Assembly: GCF_020171925.1 (NCBI RefSeq)
Contig: NZ_JAIVAR010000007.1
Location: 1-64,000, forward strand
From: Rossellomorea aquimaris
GTDB lineage: Bacteria; Bacillota; Bacilli; Bacillales; Bacillaceae_B
Direction of reading: 5' to 3'
Length of the DNA stretch: 64,000 nucleotides
Positions 1 to 7,606 of the stretch are shown piece after piece; positions within the stretch are counted from its first letter, which is position 1; every line of letters starts with the position of its first letter. The translations under genes and the position numbers were made by a program. The notes beneath the pieces were generated by a model that made no database searches, had not been told where the DNA came from, and saw only the letters and a program-made list of their open reading frames with translations.

Positions 1-119
<119 letters not shown>

Positions 120-126
120 TTTATAT

Positions 127-202
127 GGAGGATTAGCTCAGCTGGGAGAGCATCTGCCTTACAAGCAGAGGGTCGGCGGTTCGATCCCGTCATCCTCCAC
201 CA
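127..202 (+). tRNA. tRNA-Val (TAC)
   Basis: A complete cloverleaf with a GGAGGAT/ATCCTCC acceptor stem, anticodon TAC and an encoded CCA end. It is the first tRNA of the cluster, 7 bp after the 5S gene. Confidence 0.97.
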
Positions 203-306
203 TGGATTTTTTACGAAGCGACAGCGGAGTAAAAATATCCTTCCTTAATCCCTACAATGTATTCAATCATGAGTATATTGTACGAGTACACAAAACAACT
301 TAACAC

Positions 307-382
<76 letters not shown>

Positions 383-392
383 CTTCGGTTTT

Positions 393-468
393 GAGCCATT
401 AGCTCAGTTGGTAGAGCATCTGACTTTTAATCAGAGGGTCGAAGGTTCGAGTCCTTCATGGCTCACCA
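393..468 (+). tRNA. tRNA-Lys (TTT)
   Basis: Complete cloverleaf, GAGCCAT/ATGGCTC acceptor stem, anticodon TTT, encoded CCA. Confidence 0.97.
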
Positions 469-507
469 TTGATTTTTGCAAAAGGCAAATTTCAATTATT
501 CATTCAT

Positions 508-592
508 GCGGGTGTGGCGGAATTGGCAGACGCACCAGACTTAGGATCTGGCGCCGCAAGGCGTGGGGGTTCAAGTCCCTTCACCCGCACCA
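508..592 (+). tRNA. tRNA-Leu (TAG)
   Basis: Class II tRNA with a long variable arm, GCGGGTG acceptor strand, anticodon TAG and encoded CCA. Confidence 0.97.
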
Positions 593-595
593 TAT

Positions 596-670
596 GCGGA
601 AGTAGTTCAGTGGTAGAACACCACCTTGCCAAGGTGGGGGTCGCGGGTTCGAATCCCGTCTTCCGCTCCA
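596..670 (+). tRNA. tRNA-Gly (GCC)
   Basis: GCGGAAG/CTTCCGC acceptor stem, anticodon GCC, encoded CCA. It follows the Leu gene by 3 bp. Confidence 0.97.
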
Positions 671-678
671 AAGATTTT

Positions 679-767
679 GCCGGGGTGGCGGAACTGGCAG
701 ACGCACAGGACTTAAAATCCTGCGGTAGGTGACTACCGTACCGGTTCGATTCCGGTCCTCGGCACCA
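679..767 (+). tRNA. tRNA-Leu (TAA)
   Basis: Class II tRNA with a long variable arm (GGTAGGTGACTACC hairpin), anticodon TAA and encoded CCA. Confidence 0.97.
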
Positions 768-808
768 GTTAGTTCTTCAAGAGAATTAATTGTGCTAAAT
801 AAATAGTT

Positions 809-885
809 GCGCCCGTAGCTCAATTGGATAGAGCGTTTGACTACGGATCAAAAGGTTAGGGGTTCGACTCCTCTCGGGCGCGCCA
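809..885 (+). tRNA. tRNA-Arg (ACG)
   Basis: GCGCCCG/CGGGCGC acceptor stem and anticodon ACG. The A34 is normally deaminated to inosine by TadA. CCA is encoded. Confidence 0.97.
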
Positions 886-892
886 TCTTCAT

Positions 893-969
893 CGGGAAGT
901 AGCTCAGCTTGGTAGAGCACTTGGTTTGGGACCAAGGGGTCGCAGGTTCGAATCCTGTCTTCCCGACCA
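893..969 (+). tRNA. tRNA-Pro (TGG)
   Basis: CGGGAAG/CTTCCCG acceptor stem, anticodon TGG, encoded CCA. Confidence 0.97.
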
Positions 970-977
970 CCTAAGAT

Positions 978-1053
978 GGGGCCTTAGCTCAGCTGGGAGA
1001 GCGCCTGCTTTGCACGCAGGAGGTCAGCGGTTCGATCCCGCTAGGCTCCACCA
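978..1053 (+). tRNA. tRNA-Ala (TGC)
   Basis: Acceptor strand GGGGCCT against AGGCTCC, with one G.T wobble. Anticodon TGC, encoded CCA. Confidence 0.96.
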
Positions 1054-1120
1054 AGATTTTTCATGAAACGTTAGTAGATTGAAAAAGTCTTGAAAACAAA
1101 ATAGTTATAAAATGTTTCTT

Positions 1121-1197
1121 GGCGGTGTAGCTCAGCTGGCTAGAGCGTACGGTTCATACCCGTGAGGTCGGGGGTTCGATCCCCTCCGCCGCTACCA
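1121..1197 (+). tRNA. tRNA-Met (CAT), elongator
   Basis: Complete tRNA with GGCGGTG acceptor strand, anticodon CAT and encoded CCA. I call it the elongator because the C1-A72 initiator mismatch is absent and because of its place in the conserved gene order (Ala, Met, Ile2, Ser, fMet). Confidence 0.93.
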
Positions 1198-1201
1198 ATT
1201 C

Positions 1202-1278
1202 GGACCTTTAGCTCAGTTGGTTAGAGCAGACGGCTCATAACCGTCCGGTCGTAGGTTCGAGTCCTACAAGGTCCACCA
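1202..1278 (+). tRNA. tRNA-Ile2 (CAT, read as lysidine-AT)
   Basis: Complete tRNA, GGACCTT/AAGGTCC acceptor stem, anticodon CAT, encoded CCA. In the homologous B. subtilis cluster this position is the AUA-reading Ile tRNA whose C34 is changed to lysidine by TilS. The call rests on order and acceptor sequence. Confidence 0.85.
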
Positions 1279-1293
1279 TTTACATTTGAACAC

Positions 1294-1386
1294 GGAGGAA
1301 TACCCAAGTCCGGCTGAAGGGATCGGTCTTGAAAACCGACAGGGGTGTTAAAGCCCGCGGGGGTTCGAATCCCTCTTCCTCCGCCA
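1294..1386 (+). tRNA. tRNA-Ser (TGA)
   Basis: Class II tRNA, GGAGGAA/TTCCTCC acceptor stem, long variable arm, anticodon TGA, encoded CCA. Confidence 0.97.
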
Positions 1387-1410
1387 TCTTATTTTTACCC
1401 TTATTATCGT

Positions 1411-1424
1411 CGCGGGGTGGAGCA
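1411..1424 (+). pseudogene. 5' fragment of tRNA-fMet (14 nt)
   Basis: The 14 nt CGCGGGGTGGAGCA are identical to the start of the intact fMet gene 148 bp downstream. The identity extends upstream into the flank (TTATCGT), giving a 21-bp direct repeat at 1404-1424 and 1552-1572. The copy stops in the D arm and cannot fold as a tRNA. The sequence after it (1425 onward) is unrelated to fMet and resembles the insert found before tRNA-Phe. Confidence 0.85.
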
Positions 1425-1505
1425 CGACCGAATAATCTTCGGAGCTCGCACTTCAGCGCACCGACTGAGTAGTATCATGAGTAAGCTGACTGAAGTCGGG
1501 GTGGT
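1425..1505 (+). ncRNA. Putative structured RNA element, copy 1
   Basis: An unrecognised insert between the fMet 5' fragment and the intact fMet gene. Visible pairings are: a hairpin CCGAA (1428-1432), loop TAATC, TTCGG (1438-1442); an outer GAGC (1420-1423) with GCTC (1444-1447); and two interleaved stems, TTCAG (1452-1456) with CTGAA (1490-1494) and CCGACT (1461-1466) with AGTCGG (1494-1499), which share one A and would form an H-type pseudoknot. Copy 2 at 1857-1930 keeps the same spacers (4 nt and 23 nt) and shows compensatory changes. The strand is assumed to match the tRNA transcript. No protein is encoded. The tail to 1551 is AT-rich. It does not match any riboswitch or ribozyme I know. 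Confidence 0.6.
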
Positions 1506-1558
1506 TATAACGGATCTTTTTCCGTAAAATCACAACACCAATAAACATTTTTTATCGT

Positions 1559-1632
<74 letters not shown>

Positions 1633-1738
1633 TACCTTTTTTGTTAAAGCAAGATAATAACATTATTTCACTGAAATGATTTAATGTAAGATATTTTGCT
1701 GGCGCAAGGTTAGTTCTTTTGCTAACGCAAAAAACTTT

Positions 1739-1815
1739 GGTCTGGTAGTTCAGTTGGTTAGAATGCCTGCCTGTCACGCAGGAGGTCGCGGGTTCGAGTC
1801 CCGTCCAGACCGCCA
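1739..1815 (+). tRNA. tRNA-Asp (GTC)
   Basis: GGTCTGG/CCAGACC acceptor stem, anticodon GTC, encoded CCA. Confidence 0.97.
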
Positions 1816-1830
1816 CTAATTACATAGTGT

Positions 1831-1856
1831 GGCTCAGTAGCTCAGTTGGTAGAGCA
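1831..1856 (+). pseudogene. 5' fragment of tRNA-Phe (26 nt)
   Basis: The first 26 nt of tRNA-Phe, through the D arm (ending TAGAGCA), are repeated here exactly, 145 bp before the intact gene. One more base upstream is identical and TTACATA lies at the same offset in both flanks, separated by three mismatches. After GAGCA the sequence switches to the structured element, at the same kind of junction (GAGCA followed by CG) as before tRNA-fMet. Confidence 0.87.
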
Positions 1857-1930
1857 CGGTGAATAAGCTTCATCGATTATGCATCAGCGTACAGCTTGAG
1901 CAGCATCTTGAATAGTCTTTCTGAAAGCTG
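1857..1930 (+). ncRNA. Putative structured RNA element, copy 2
   Basis: Related to copy 1 at 1425-1505, roughly two thirds identical over the central 40 nt. Pairings: hairpin CGGTGAA (1857-1863), loop TAAGC, TTCATCG (1869-1875); stem a TCAG (1884-1887) with CTGA (1921-1924); stem b CAGCTT (1892-1897) with AAGCTG (1925-1930). Stem b differs from copy 1 at three base pairs and each change is matched on the other side. The 4-nt and 23-nt connecting lengths are the same as in copy 1. Function unknown. It is presumably transcribed with the tRNA operon. Confidence 0.6.
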
Positions 1931-1975
1931 GACGATGGACTTTCACACTCTATGTTTAGGAAGTTTACATATGAT

Positions 1976-2051
1976 GGCTCAGTAGCTCAGTTGGTAGAGC
2001 AATGGACTGAAAATCCATGTGTCGGCGGTTCGATTCCGTCCTGAGCCACCA
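1976..2051 (+). tRNA. tRNA-Phe (GAA)
   Basis: Complete tRNA, GGCTCAG/CTGAGCC acceptor stem, anticodon GAA, encoded CCA. Its first 26 nt are duplicated at 1831-1856. Confidence 0.97.
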
Positions 2052-2074
2052 TTTTTTATTCTTATCATATACAT

Positions 2075-2151
2075 GGCGATTGTGGCGAAGTGGTTAACGC
2101 ACCGGATTGTGGTTCCGGCATTCGTGGGTTCGATTCCCATCAGTCGCCCCA
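2075..2151 (+). tRNA. tRNA-His (GTG)
   Basis: Anticodon GTG, encoded CCA and an extra 5' G (G-1) opposite C73, the His identity feature. Acceptor stem GCGATTG/CAGTCGC. Confidence 0.97.
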
Positions 2152-2158
2152 TATATAT

Positions 2159-2232
2159 GCGGGTGTAGTTTAATGGTAAAACCTCAGCCTTCCAAGCTGA
2201 TGTCGTGGGTTCGATTCCCATCACCCGCTCCA
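2159..2232 (+). tRNA. tRNA-Gly (TCC)
   Basis: GCGGGTG/CACCCGC acceptor stem, anticodon TCC, encoded CCA. Confidence 0.97.
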
Positions 2233-2233
2233 T

Positions 2234-2310
<77 letters not shown>

Positions 2311-2322
2311 TCTTAATATTAT

Positions 2323-2397
2323 TCCGCAGTAGCTCAGTGGTAGAGCTATCGGCTGTTAACCGATCGGTCGCAAGTTCGAATCTTGCCTGCGGAGCCA
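2323..2397 (+). tRNA. tRNA-Asn (GTT)
   Basis: TCCGCAG/CTGCGGA acceptor stem, anticodon GTT, encoded CCA. Confidence 0.97.
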
Positions 2398-2400
2398 AAT

Positions 2401-2491
2401 GGAGAAGTACTCAAGTGGCTGAAGAGGCGCCCCTGCTAAGGGTGTAGGTCGGGCAACCGGCGCGAGGGTTCAAATCCCTCCTTCTCCGCCA
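2401..2491 (+). tRNA. tRNA-Ser (GCT)
   Basis: Class II tRNA, GGAGAAG/CTTCTCC acceptor stem, anticodon GCT, encoded CCA. Confidence 0.97.
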
Positions 2492-2495
2492 GTAA

Positions 2496-2567
2496 GGCCC
2501 GTTGGTCAAGCGGTTAAGACACCGCCCTTTCACGGCGGTAACACGGGTTCGAATCCCGTACGGGTCA
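2496..2567 (+). tRNA. tRNA-Glu (TTC), CCA not encoded
   Basis: GGCCCGT/ACGGGTC acceptor stem and anticodon TTC. The DNA after A73 reads TTC rather than CCA, so the end is added enzymatically. Last tRNA of the cluster, followed by a terminator 7 bp later. Confidence 0.94.
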
Positions 2568-2574
2568 TTCATGA

Positions 2575-2600
2575 AGACTATCGTTCAGATAGTCTTTTTT
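2575..2600 (+). terminator. Terminator of the rRNA-tRNA operon
   Basis: Hairpin AGACTATC / GATAGTCT followed by a T tract, just after tRNA-Glu. Confidence 0.9.
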
Positions 2601-2653
2601 ATTTTTTTGTTTTTCCTCGACCGTAATTAGCCTATTTTCTTAAACTACTTGAA

Positions 2654-2687
2654 ACGTCCTATGAACGTGCATAGGGCGTTTTTTTTG
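2654..2687 (+). terminator. Second terminator-like hairpin
   Basis: A 10-bp stem ACGTCCTATG / CATAGGGCGT with one G.T pair, then eight T. It may back up the tRNA operon terminator. Confidence 0.7.
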
Positions 2688-2712
2688 AATGTGGCGGGAT
2701 ACCTCGAAATAG

Positions 2713-2973
2713 TTATTGGTATGTGACTAGAGGACACTGAAAGAAACCGGTGCTTACAAGGTGAAGCAATAAAGGCTGTATGAGAGCGGGCACCTCTTCT
2801 ATATCGATAAAAACTTCGAGCGGTTCAAGAATGCATAGTTGAATGATGGGGTCGCCAATGCGTAAGCTGGGTCCGGATGACGGACTGTTCCTCACGAACA
2901 CAGAAGCTCGAAAAGCGTGCTTATCCATTCGTACCTCGCCAAAACCATTGCTGCCTCCCTGATGTTCATTCAT
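2713..2973 (-). CDS. Doubtful small protein (86 aa)
   Basis: An open frame with only a weak ribosome binding site. A stretch reading SGPSLRIGDP recalls the GDxx-rich segments of GerP spore-germination proteins (GerPB/GerPD type), but the match is short and the rest does not fit. It lies in a region that also holds a broken forward-strand reading frame, so it may be a decayed gene or chance. Low certainty. Confidence 0.2.
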   Translation of the reverse strand: MNEHQGGSNGFGEVRMDKHAFRASVFVRNSPSSGPSLRIGDPIIQLCILEPLEVFIDIEEVPALIQPLLLHLVSTGFFQCPLVTYQ

Positions 2974-3116
2974 CCTGTAGATCAGGAAGCAGTCGAGCTT
3001 CAGAATATGATCAAAGATAACGAAGGCCTTTCGTGCTCAAAAATGTAGGTAGCCTGGATGAAACGAGCCCGATCACAGAAGAAGTCGTTCGTCAGTATGA
3101 AGCATTGAAGAAGTAA
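2941..3116 (+). pseudogene. Decayed 3' end of an unknown gene
   Basis: One frame reads MFIHPVDQEAVELQNMIKDN (from 2962) and ends soon after at an in-frame stop. A second frame resumes with a coding-like stretch ending EEVVRQYEALKK at a stop at 3114-3116. Joined by one frameshift near 3035 they look like the C terminus of a real protein, and a strong terminator hairpin follows at 3121-3150. I cannot name the family. No matching 5' part is visible upstream. Confidence 0.4.
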
Positions 3117-3120
3117 ACAG

Positions 3121-3155
3121 AAGAAAGGAGAGCGGGGACACTCTCCTTTCTTGTC
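3121..3155 (+). terminator. Terminator after the decayed gene
   Basis: A perfect 11-bp stem AGAAAGGAGAG / CTCTCCTTTCT with an 8-nt loop, followed by a short T-containing tail. It fits a terminator left behind by the gene remnant. Confidence 0.6.
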
Positions 3156-3164
3156 TTCATTTTC

Positions 3165-3213
3165 TAAGGTACGTCCCTCATCGCGTTAACGCGATGAGGG
3201 ACGTACCTTTTTT
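3165..3213. repeat. GGTACGTCCCTC palindrome, copy 1
   Basis: A perfect 44-nt palindrome (AAGGTACGTCCCTCATCGCG joined to its reverse complement through TTAA) followed by T7. The arm sequence GGTACGTCCCTC occurs again as a hairpin at 47179-47216. It could act as a terminator, but the re-use of the exact arm at an unrelated place marks a repeat family. From here to 3445 I see no gene. Confidence 0.8.
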
Positions 3214-3445
3214 TGCATGTTTCTACATTTTTATCAGGTAGCTATCTGTGATGGGTGGTTGGTACTTTTCTCCTTGTTTCCGTACTGTATAACGGAATCC
3301 TTCTTTTTTGTCCATTTTTCTCTCTTAAATAATTTTCGACATAATTCAGCAATATCCGTCCGTGTAACCCCTATCATTTTCCTGTATATAACAATGAAAT
3401 CGTTTTCTTTCGGATTGGTGTAGGATTATGTCGGATTAGAGCGAT

Positions 3446-3473
3446 GAATATAAAAAGGGATTTTTCATAAGTG
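3446..3473 (+). promoter_or_regulatory. Possible sigma-E promoter of glgB
   Basis: GAATATAA, 12 nt, then CATAAGTG, about 40 nt before the glgB start. This resembles the mother-cell sigma-E consensus (ATA-type -35, CATA at -10). The B. subtilis glycogen operon is known to be expressed in sporulation under sigma-E, which supports the guess. The -10 is not a full match. Confidence 0.35.
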
Positions 3474-3513
3474 GCAGAAAGTAGTTAATAGATTGAAAAA
3501 TGTAGGTGAAGTG

Positions 3514-5382
3514 ATGAACGCAATGATGTTATCTGATTATGATGTTTTTTTATTTCATGAGGGAAATTTACAGCAAGCGTATCAGTTTATGGGTGCTCAT
3601 GTGAGGAGAAATCCCCGTGGCACCTATACAGAATTTTGCGTTTGGGCTCCTAATGCGAGAAGTGTTTCTCTTGTAGGCTCATTCAATGAATGGAAGAGTT
3701 CAGGGTTCGAACTCGAAAGATGGAACCAGGAAGGCCTATGGGTCATCCAGGTGAACCGTGATTTGACGGGTGAGACGTATAAATATGAAATAACGTCATT
3801 ATCCGGAGAGAGGAAGCTGAAGGCAGATCCATATGGATTCGCAACGGAGAAGCGTCCTCAGACAGCAAGTATCGTGTATGACCTTGGAGGATTCAGGTGG
3901 AGCGACGAAGAGTGGCTGCAGAAGAGGTCGGAGTCGACGGTATATGATCAGCCATTGTCCATTTATGAAGTGCACTTGGGAACATGGAAAAAGAAGAAAG
4001 GCAAGTTTCTATCCTATACAGAGCTTGCTGAAGAAATGATCCCCTATGTGAAGGAACATGGTTTCACCCATATTGAGCTCTTGCCGATCACAGAGCATCC
4101 TTTTGACCGGTCCTGGGGGTATCAGAGTACCGGCTACTATGCACCGACAAGCAGGTACGGGGAACCTCATGACCTGATGGCTTTCATCAACGAATGCCAT
4201 CGACACGATATAGGGGTGATCCTGGACTGGGTTCCCGGACATTTCTGTAAAGATGCTCATGGCTTGTATGAGTTCGATGGATCCTTTGCATATGAATACG
4301 GGGAAGAACGTGACCGTGAGAACTATACATGGGGAACGGCGAATTTCGATTTGGGCAAAGGGGAAGTAAGGAGTTTCCTGATCTCGAATGCCCGTTTTTG
4401 GATGGAAGTCTATCATATAGATGGATTCCGGATTGATGCCGTCGCCAATATCATTTACTGGGCGAATCAAGGTGAGCAGTCGCCGAATGAGGGCGCAATC
4501 GAATTCTTGAAAAAGCTGAACCAGGCGGTATTTGAATACGATTCTTCCATTCTGATGATCGCGGAGGATTCGACTGACTGGCCGCAAGTGACCTCTCCGG
4601 TTCATTATGGAGGGCTTGGATTCAATTATAAGTGGAATATGGGGTGGATGAATGATGTGCTCGATTATATGGAGACGCCACATCATGAAAGGAAAGATGT
4701 TCACTCCCTGATGACATTTTCCCTGTTGTATGCCTTCTCCGAGAATTACGTTCTGCCTTTTTCACACGATGAGGTCGTACATGGGAAGAAATCTTTATTG
4801 AATAAAATGCCGGGTGATTACTGGCAGAAATTTGCGCAGTACCGGCTGCTTCTATCGTATATGATGGCTCATCCTGGGAAGAAGCTTCTTTTCATGGGAA
4901 GCGAACTGGCTCCGTTTTCAGAGTGGAAGGACCTTGAAGAGTTGGATTGGCACTTAACAGGTTACGAATTCCATCACAAATTCAATTCATATTTCAAGGA
5001 TCTTTTGCATTTATATAAAGGTGCTGAAGCATTATATGAACTTGACCACCGTTCGGATGGCTTCGAATGGATTGATGTGAACAATGCCAATCAGCAAATC
5101 TTCTCTTTCATTAGAAAGGGAAAGAACGACGAATCGCTTGTTGTCATCTGTAATTTCAGTCCCCAAGTCTACCACGAGTACAAAATCGGTGTACCCCGTG
5201 CAAGCTTCTATGAAGAAATTTGGAACAGCGATGATGAGAAATATGGGGGCTCTCATCAGGTGAATCCTTTACCGTTATCAGTGCATGCTGAGGCTTACCA
5301 CGGGAAGGATGGATATATTAAGATGACCATCCCGCCATATGCGGCGGTTTATTTGAAACCAGGAAATGAAAGGGGAGTCTAG
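3514..5382 (+). CDS. glgB: 1,4-alpha-glucan branching enzyme GlgB
   Basis: Makes alpha-1,6 branches in glycogen. The 622-aa protein has an N-terminal CBM48 domain ([20 protein letters not shown], about residues 38-57) and a GH13 barrel with the nucleophile Asp308 ([10 protein letters not shown]), the acid/base Glu351 ([10 protein letters not shown]) and the SHDEVVHGK motif. Length is close to B. subtilis GlgB (627). I chose the ATG at 3514 because AGGTG lies 5 nt before it; a TTG at 3493 in frame has no good site. First gene of glgBCDAP; glgC begins 1 bp after its stop. Confidence 0.96.
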   Translation: MNAMMLSDYDVFLFHEGNLQQAYQFMGAHVRRNPRGTYTEFCVWAPNARSVSLVGSFNEWKSSGFELERWNQEGLWVIQVNRDLTGETYKYEITSLSGERKLKADPYGFATEKRPQTASIVYDLGGFRWSDEEWLQKRSESTVYDQPLSIYEVHLGTWKKKKGKFLSYTELAEEMIPYVKEHGFTHIELLPITEHPFDRSWGYQSTGYYAPTSRYGEPHDLMAFINECHRHDIGVILDWVPGHFCKDAHGLYEFDGSFAYEYGEERDRENYTWGTANFDLGKGEVRSFLISNARFWMEVYHIDGFRIDAVANIIYWANQGEQSPNEGAIEFLKKLNQAVFEYDSSILMIAEDSTDWPQVTSPVHYGGLGFNYKWNMGWMNDVLDYMETPHHERKDVHSLMTFSLLYAFSENYVLPFSHDEVVHGKKSLLNKMPGDYWQKFAQYRLLLSYMMAHPGKKLLFMGSELAPFSEWKDLEELDWHLTGYEFHHKFNSYFKDLLHLYKGAEALYELDHRSDGFEWIDVNNANQQIFSFIRKGKNDESLVVICNFSPQVYHEYKIGVPRASFYEEIWNSDDEKYGGSHQVNPLPLSVHAEAYHGKDGYIKMTIPPYAAVYLKPGNERGV

Positions 5383-5383
5383 A

Positions 5384-6541
5384 ATGGCAAAAGGAAGATG
5401 TGTGGCAATGTTATTAGCAGGCGGTAAGGGGAGCAGATTAAGTTCGTTAACCAAGAACCTGGCGAAGCCTGCCGTACCATTTGGAGGGAAGTACCGCATC
5501 ATTGATTTTACACTGAGCAACTGCACAAACTCCGGGATTGACACTGTGGGGGTGCTGACGCAGTATCAGCCACTTGTCCTGAATTCGTATATCGGGATCG
5601 GGAGTGCGTGGGATCTCGATAGGAGGAATGGCGGTGTGACCGTTCTTCCCCCATATGCAGAATCATCAGAAATGCGTTGGTATACAGGGACAGCAAGCGC
5701 CATCTATCAAAATATGAATTACCTGGAACAGTATGATCCCGAATATGTCTTGATATTATCAGGAGATCATATTTACAAGATGGATTATAGTAAAATGCTT
5801 GACTATCATATTGAGAAGAAAGCGGATGTGTCAATATCGGTCATCGAAGTGGATTGGGCCGAAGCAAGCCGTTTCGGTTTGATGAATACGAATGAAGAGA
5901 TGAGGATCACTGAGTTCGAAGAGAAGCCGGCTTACCCTAAGAGCAACCTTGCCTCGATGGGGATTTATATCTTTAACTGGTCCATCTTGAAGGATTATCT
6001 GGAAATGGATGAACGCAATCCACATTCCAGCCATGATTTTGGAAAAGATGTGATTCCACTTTTGCTTGATGAAAAGAAGAAGTTGATGGCGTATCCATTC
6101 AAGGGATATTGGAAGGATGTAGGAACAGTCAAAAGCTTATGGGAAGCAAACATGGATCTTATTGATGAAAATAACGAGTTGAATCTATTTGATCATGATT
6201 GGAGAGTGTATTCGGTTAATCCGAATGAGCCGCCTCAATACATCTCAGAGGATGCATTGGTCGAAGGGTCCCTTGTTAATGAAGGATGCACGATTGAAGG
6301 CACAATCACAAAATCAGTGTTATTCCAAGGGACGACGGTGAAAAAGGGAGCACATGTTACAAGGTCGGTCATCATGCCCGATGCAATAATCGGGGAAAAT
6401 GCCTACATCGAACAGGCGATTGTGCCGACGAATGTCAAAGTGCCAAGCGGGGTCTGCATCATGCCGGAAGAAGGATCTGATGAAGTGATCCTTGTGACGG
6501 AGGCGTTCATTGAAACATTGCTTGAACAAGAAGAAGTGTAA
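5384..6541 (+). CDS. glgC: Glucose-1-phosphate adenylyltransferase GlgC
   Basis: Makes ADP-glucose from glucose 1-phosphate and ATP, the committed step of glycogen synthesis. The 385-aa protein has the N-terminal nucleotidyltransferase signature ([11 protein letters not shown], then [20 protein letters not shown]), the substrate-contact motif [10 protein letters not shown] and a left-handed beta-helix C terminus with hexapeptide repeats. The ATG at 5384 follows AAAGGGGAG by 7 nt. In B. subtilis the active enzyme is a GlgC-GlgD heteromer, and glgD is the next gene here. Confidence 0.96.
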   Translation: MAKGRCVAMLLAGGKGSRLSSLTKNLAKPAVPFGGKYRIIDFTLSNCTNSGIDTVGVLTQYQPLVLNSYIGIGSAWDLDRRNGGVTVLPPYAESSEMRWYTGTASAIYQNMNYLEQYDPEYVLILSGDHIYKMDYSKMLDYHIEKKADVSISVIEVDWAEASRFGLMNTNEEMRITEFEEKPAYPKSNLASMGIYIFNWSILKDYLEMDERNPHSSHDFGKDVIPLLLDEKKKLMAYPFKGYWKDVGTVKSLWEANMDLIDENNELNLFDHDWRVYSVNPNEPPQYISEDALVEGSLVNEGCTIEGTITKSVLFQGTTVKKGAHVTRSVIMPDAIIGENAYIEQAIVPTNVKVPSGVCIMPEEGSDEVILVTEAFIETLLEQEEV

Positions 6542-6577
6542 TGATTTTTAACGGACAACTTTAGAGGAGGAATGATC

Positions 6578-7606
6578 GTGAAAAATACAATTCTAGGAGT
6601 TATTGATGCCACCGGTTATTATCAATCTTTAGAGGATCTGCTCTTACATCGGTCCCTTGCTGCCCTTCCAATCGGAGGAAGATACCGCTTGATTGATTTC
6701 GTGCTTTCAAATATGGTCAATTCGGATATAGGTTCGGTTGCGATTTTCCCTAAGTTCCAGTATCGTTCGCTGATGGACCATCTTGGGTCAGGCAAGAACT
6801 GGGACTTGAATCGAAAGCGGGATGGACTCTTCTTCTTTCCGGCACCTGGACTTGATGCAACGGATGAGGGCGTAGGGTCATTCAATCACTTTGCCCATCA
6901 TCTAGATTATTTCTACCGCAGCAGTCAGGAATATGCCATCATCAGTAATTGTTACACGGTCTGCAATATCAATTACCGTCCTGTCCTTGAGCGCCACATG
7001 ATGATTGGGTGTGATATCACGGAAATCAGGCACAACGGGAAATCACTTGAGATGTACCTCGTCAAGACGTCTCTCTTGAGGGACTTAATCGAGAGTCGTG
7101 ATGAGACAGGTTATACATGCATGAAGGACGTAGTCGAGGACATGGATAGCGGATATAAGGTGTGCGGGTATGAGCATATCGGGTTCGTTGAAACGGTTGA
7201 TAGCATCAATAAATACTACAATACGAGCTTGAAATTATTGAATGTTTCTTCCTGGAAAGAGCTATTCAAGAAAGAATCCCCGATTTACACGAAGGTGAAG
7301 GATGAGCCACCTACACGCTATACATCCTATGCCAGTGTGAAGAACAGCATCATTGCCAACGGATGCTATATTGAAGGAAATGTCCGTAATTCAACGATGT
7401 TCAGGGCAGTGAAGGTTGGAAAAAACACGACAATTTCGGGTAGTATCATTATGCAAAAGAGCCAAATTGGAGATAACTGTGTATTAGAGAATGTCATCCT
7501 GGATAAAGATGTGAGGATCGAGGATGGGGTCAGGCTGATAGGAGATCCCGATAACCCGATCGTCATCCGCAAAGGGATGATTCAAGGAGCGCTGATGAAT
7601 TCGTGA
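6578..7606 (+). CDS. glgD: GlgD, regulatory subunit of ADP-glucose pyrophosphorylase
   Basis: A GlgC paralogue of 342 aa. It keeps the fold (GRYRLIDFVLSNMVNS) but the N-terminal GGxGxRL catalytic loop is replaced by IDATGYYQSLEDLL, as in other GlgD proteins, so it is expected to modulate GlgC rather than act alone. The beta-helix C terminus is present (NGCYIEGNVRNSTMFRAVKV). GTG at 6578 is preferred over ATG 6572 because GAGGAGG ends 7 nt before the GTG but only 1 nt before the ATG. It overlaps glgA by 4 bp. Confidence 0.93.
   Translation: MKNTILGVIDATGYYQSLEDLLLHRSLAALPIGGRYRLIDFVLSNMVNSDIGSVAIFPKFQYRSLMDHLGSGKNWDLNRKRDGLFFFPAPGLDATDEGVGSFNHFAHHLDYFYRSSQEYAIISNCYTVCNINYRPVLERHMMIGCDITEIRHNGKSLEMYLVKTSLLRDLIESRDETGYTCMKDVVEDMDSGYKVCGYEHIGFVETVDSINKYYNTSLKLLNVSSWKELFKKESPIYTKVKDEPPTRYTSYASVKNSIIANGCYIEGNVRNSTMFRAVKVGKNTTISGSIIMQKSQIGDNCVLENVILDKDVRIEDGVRLIGDPDNPIVIRKGMIQGALMNS

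Noticed and set aside
1411-1558. Group I intron in tRNA-fMet
   Set aside because: The insert is too short, lies upstream of an intact tRNA rather than in the anticodon loop, and lacks the intron core.
3217-3423. 68-codon frame upstream of glgB
   Set aside because: No ribosome binding site; the Phe/Ile-rich product reflects AT-rich intergenic DNA.
4009-4704. 231-codon antisense frame within glgB
   Set aside because: It is the shadow of a clearly coding sequence on the other strand and has no ribosome binding site.
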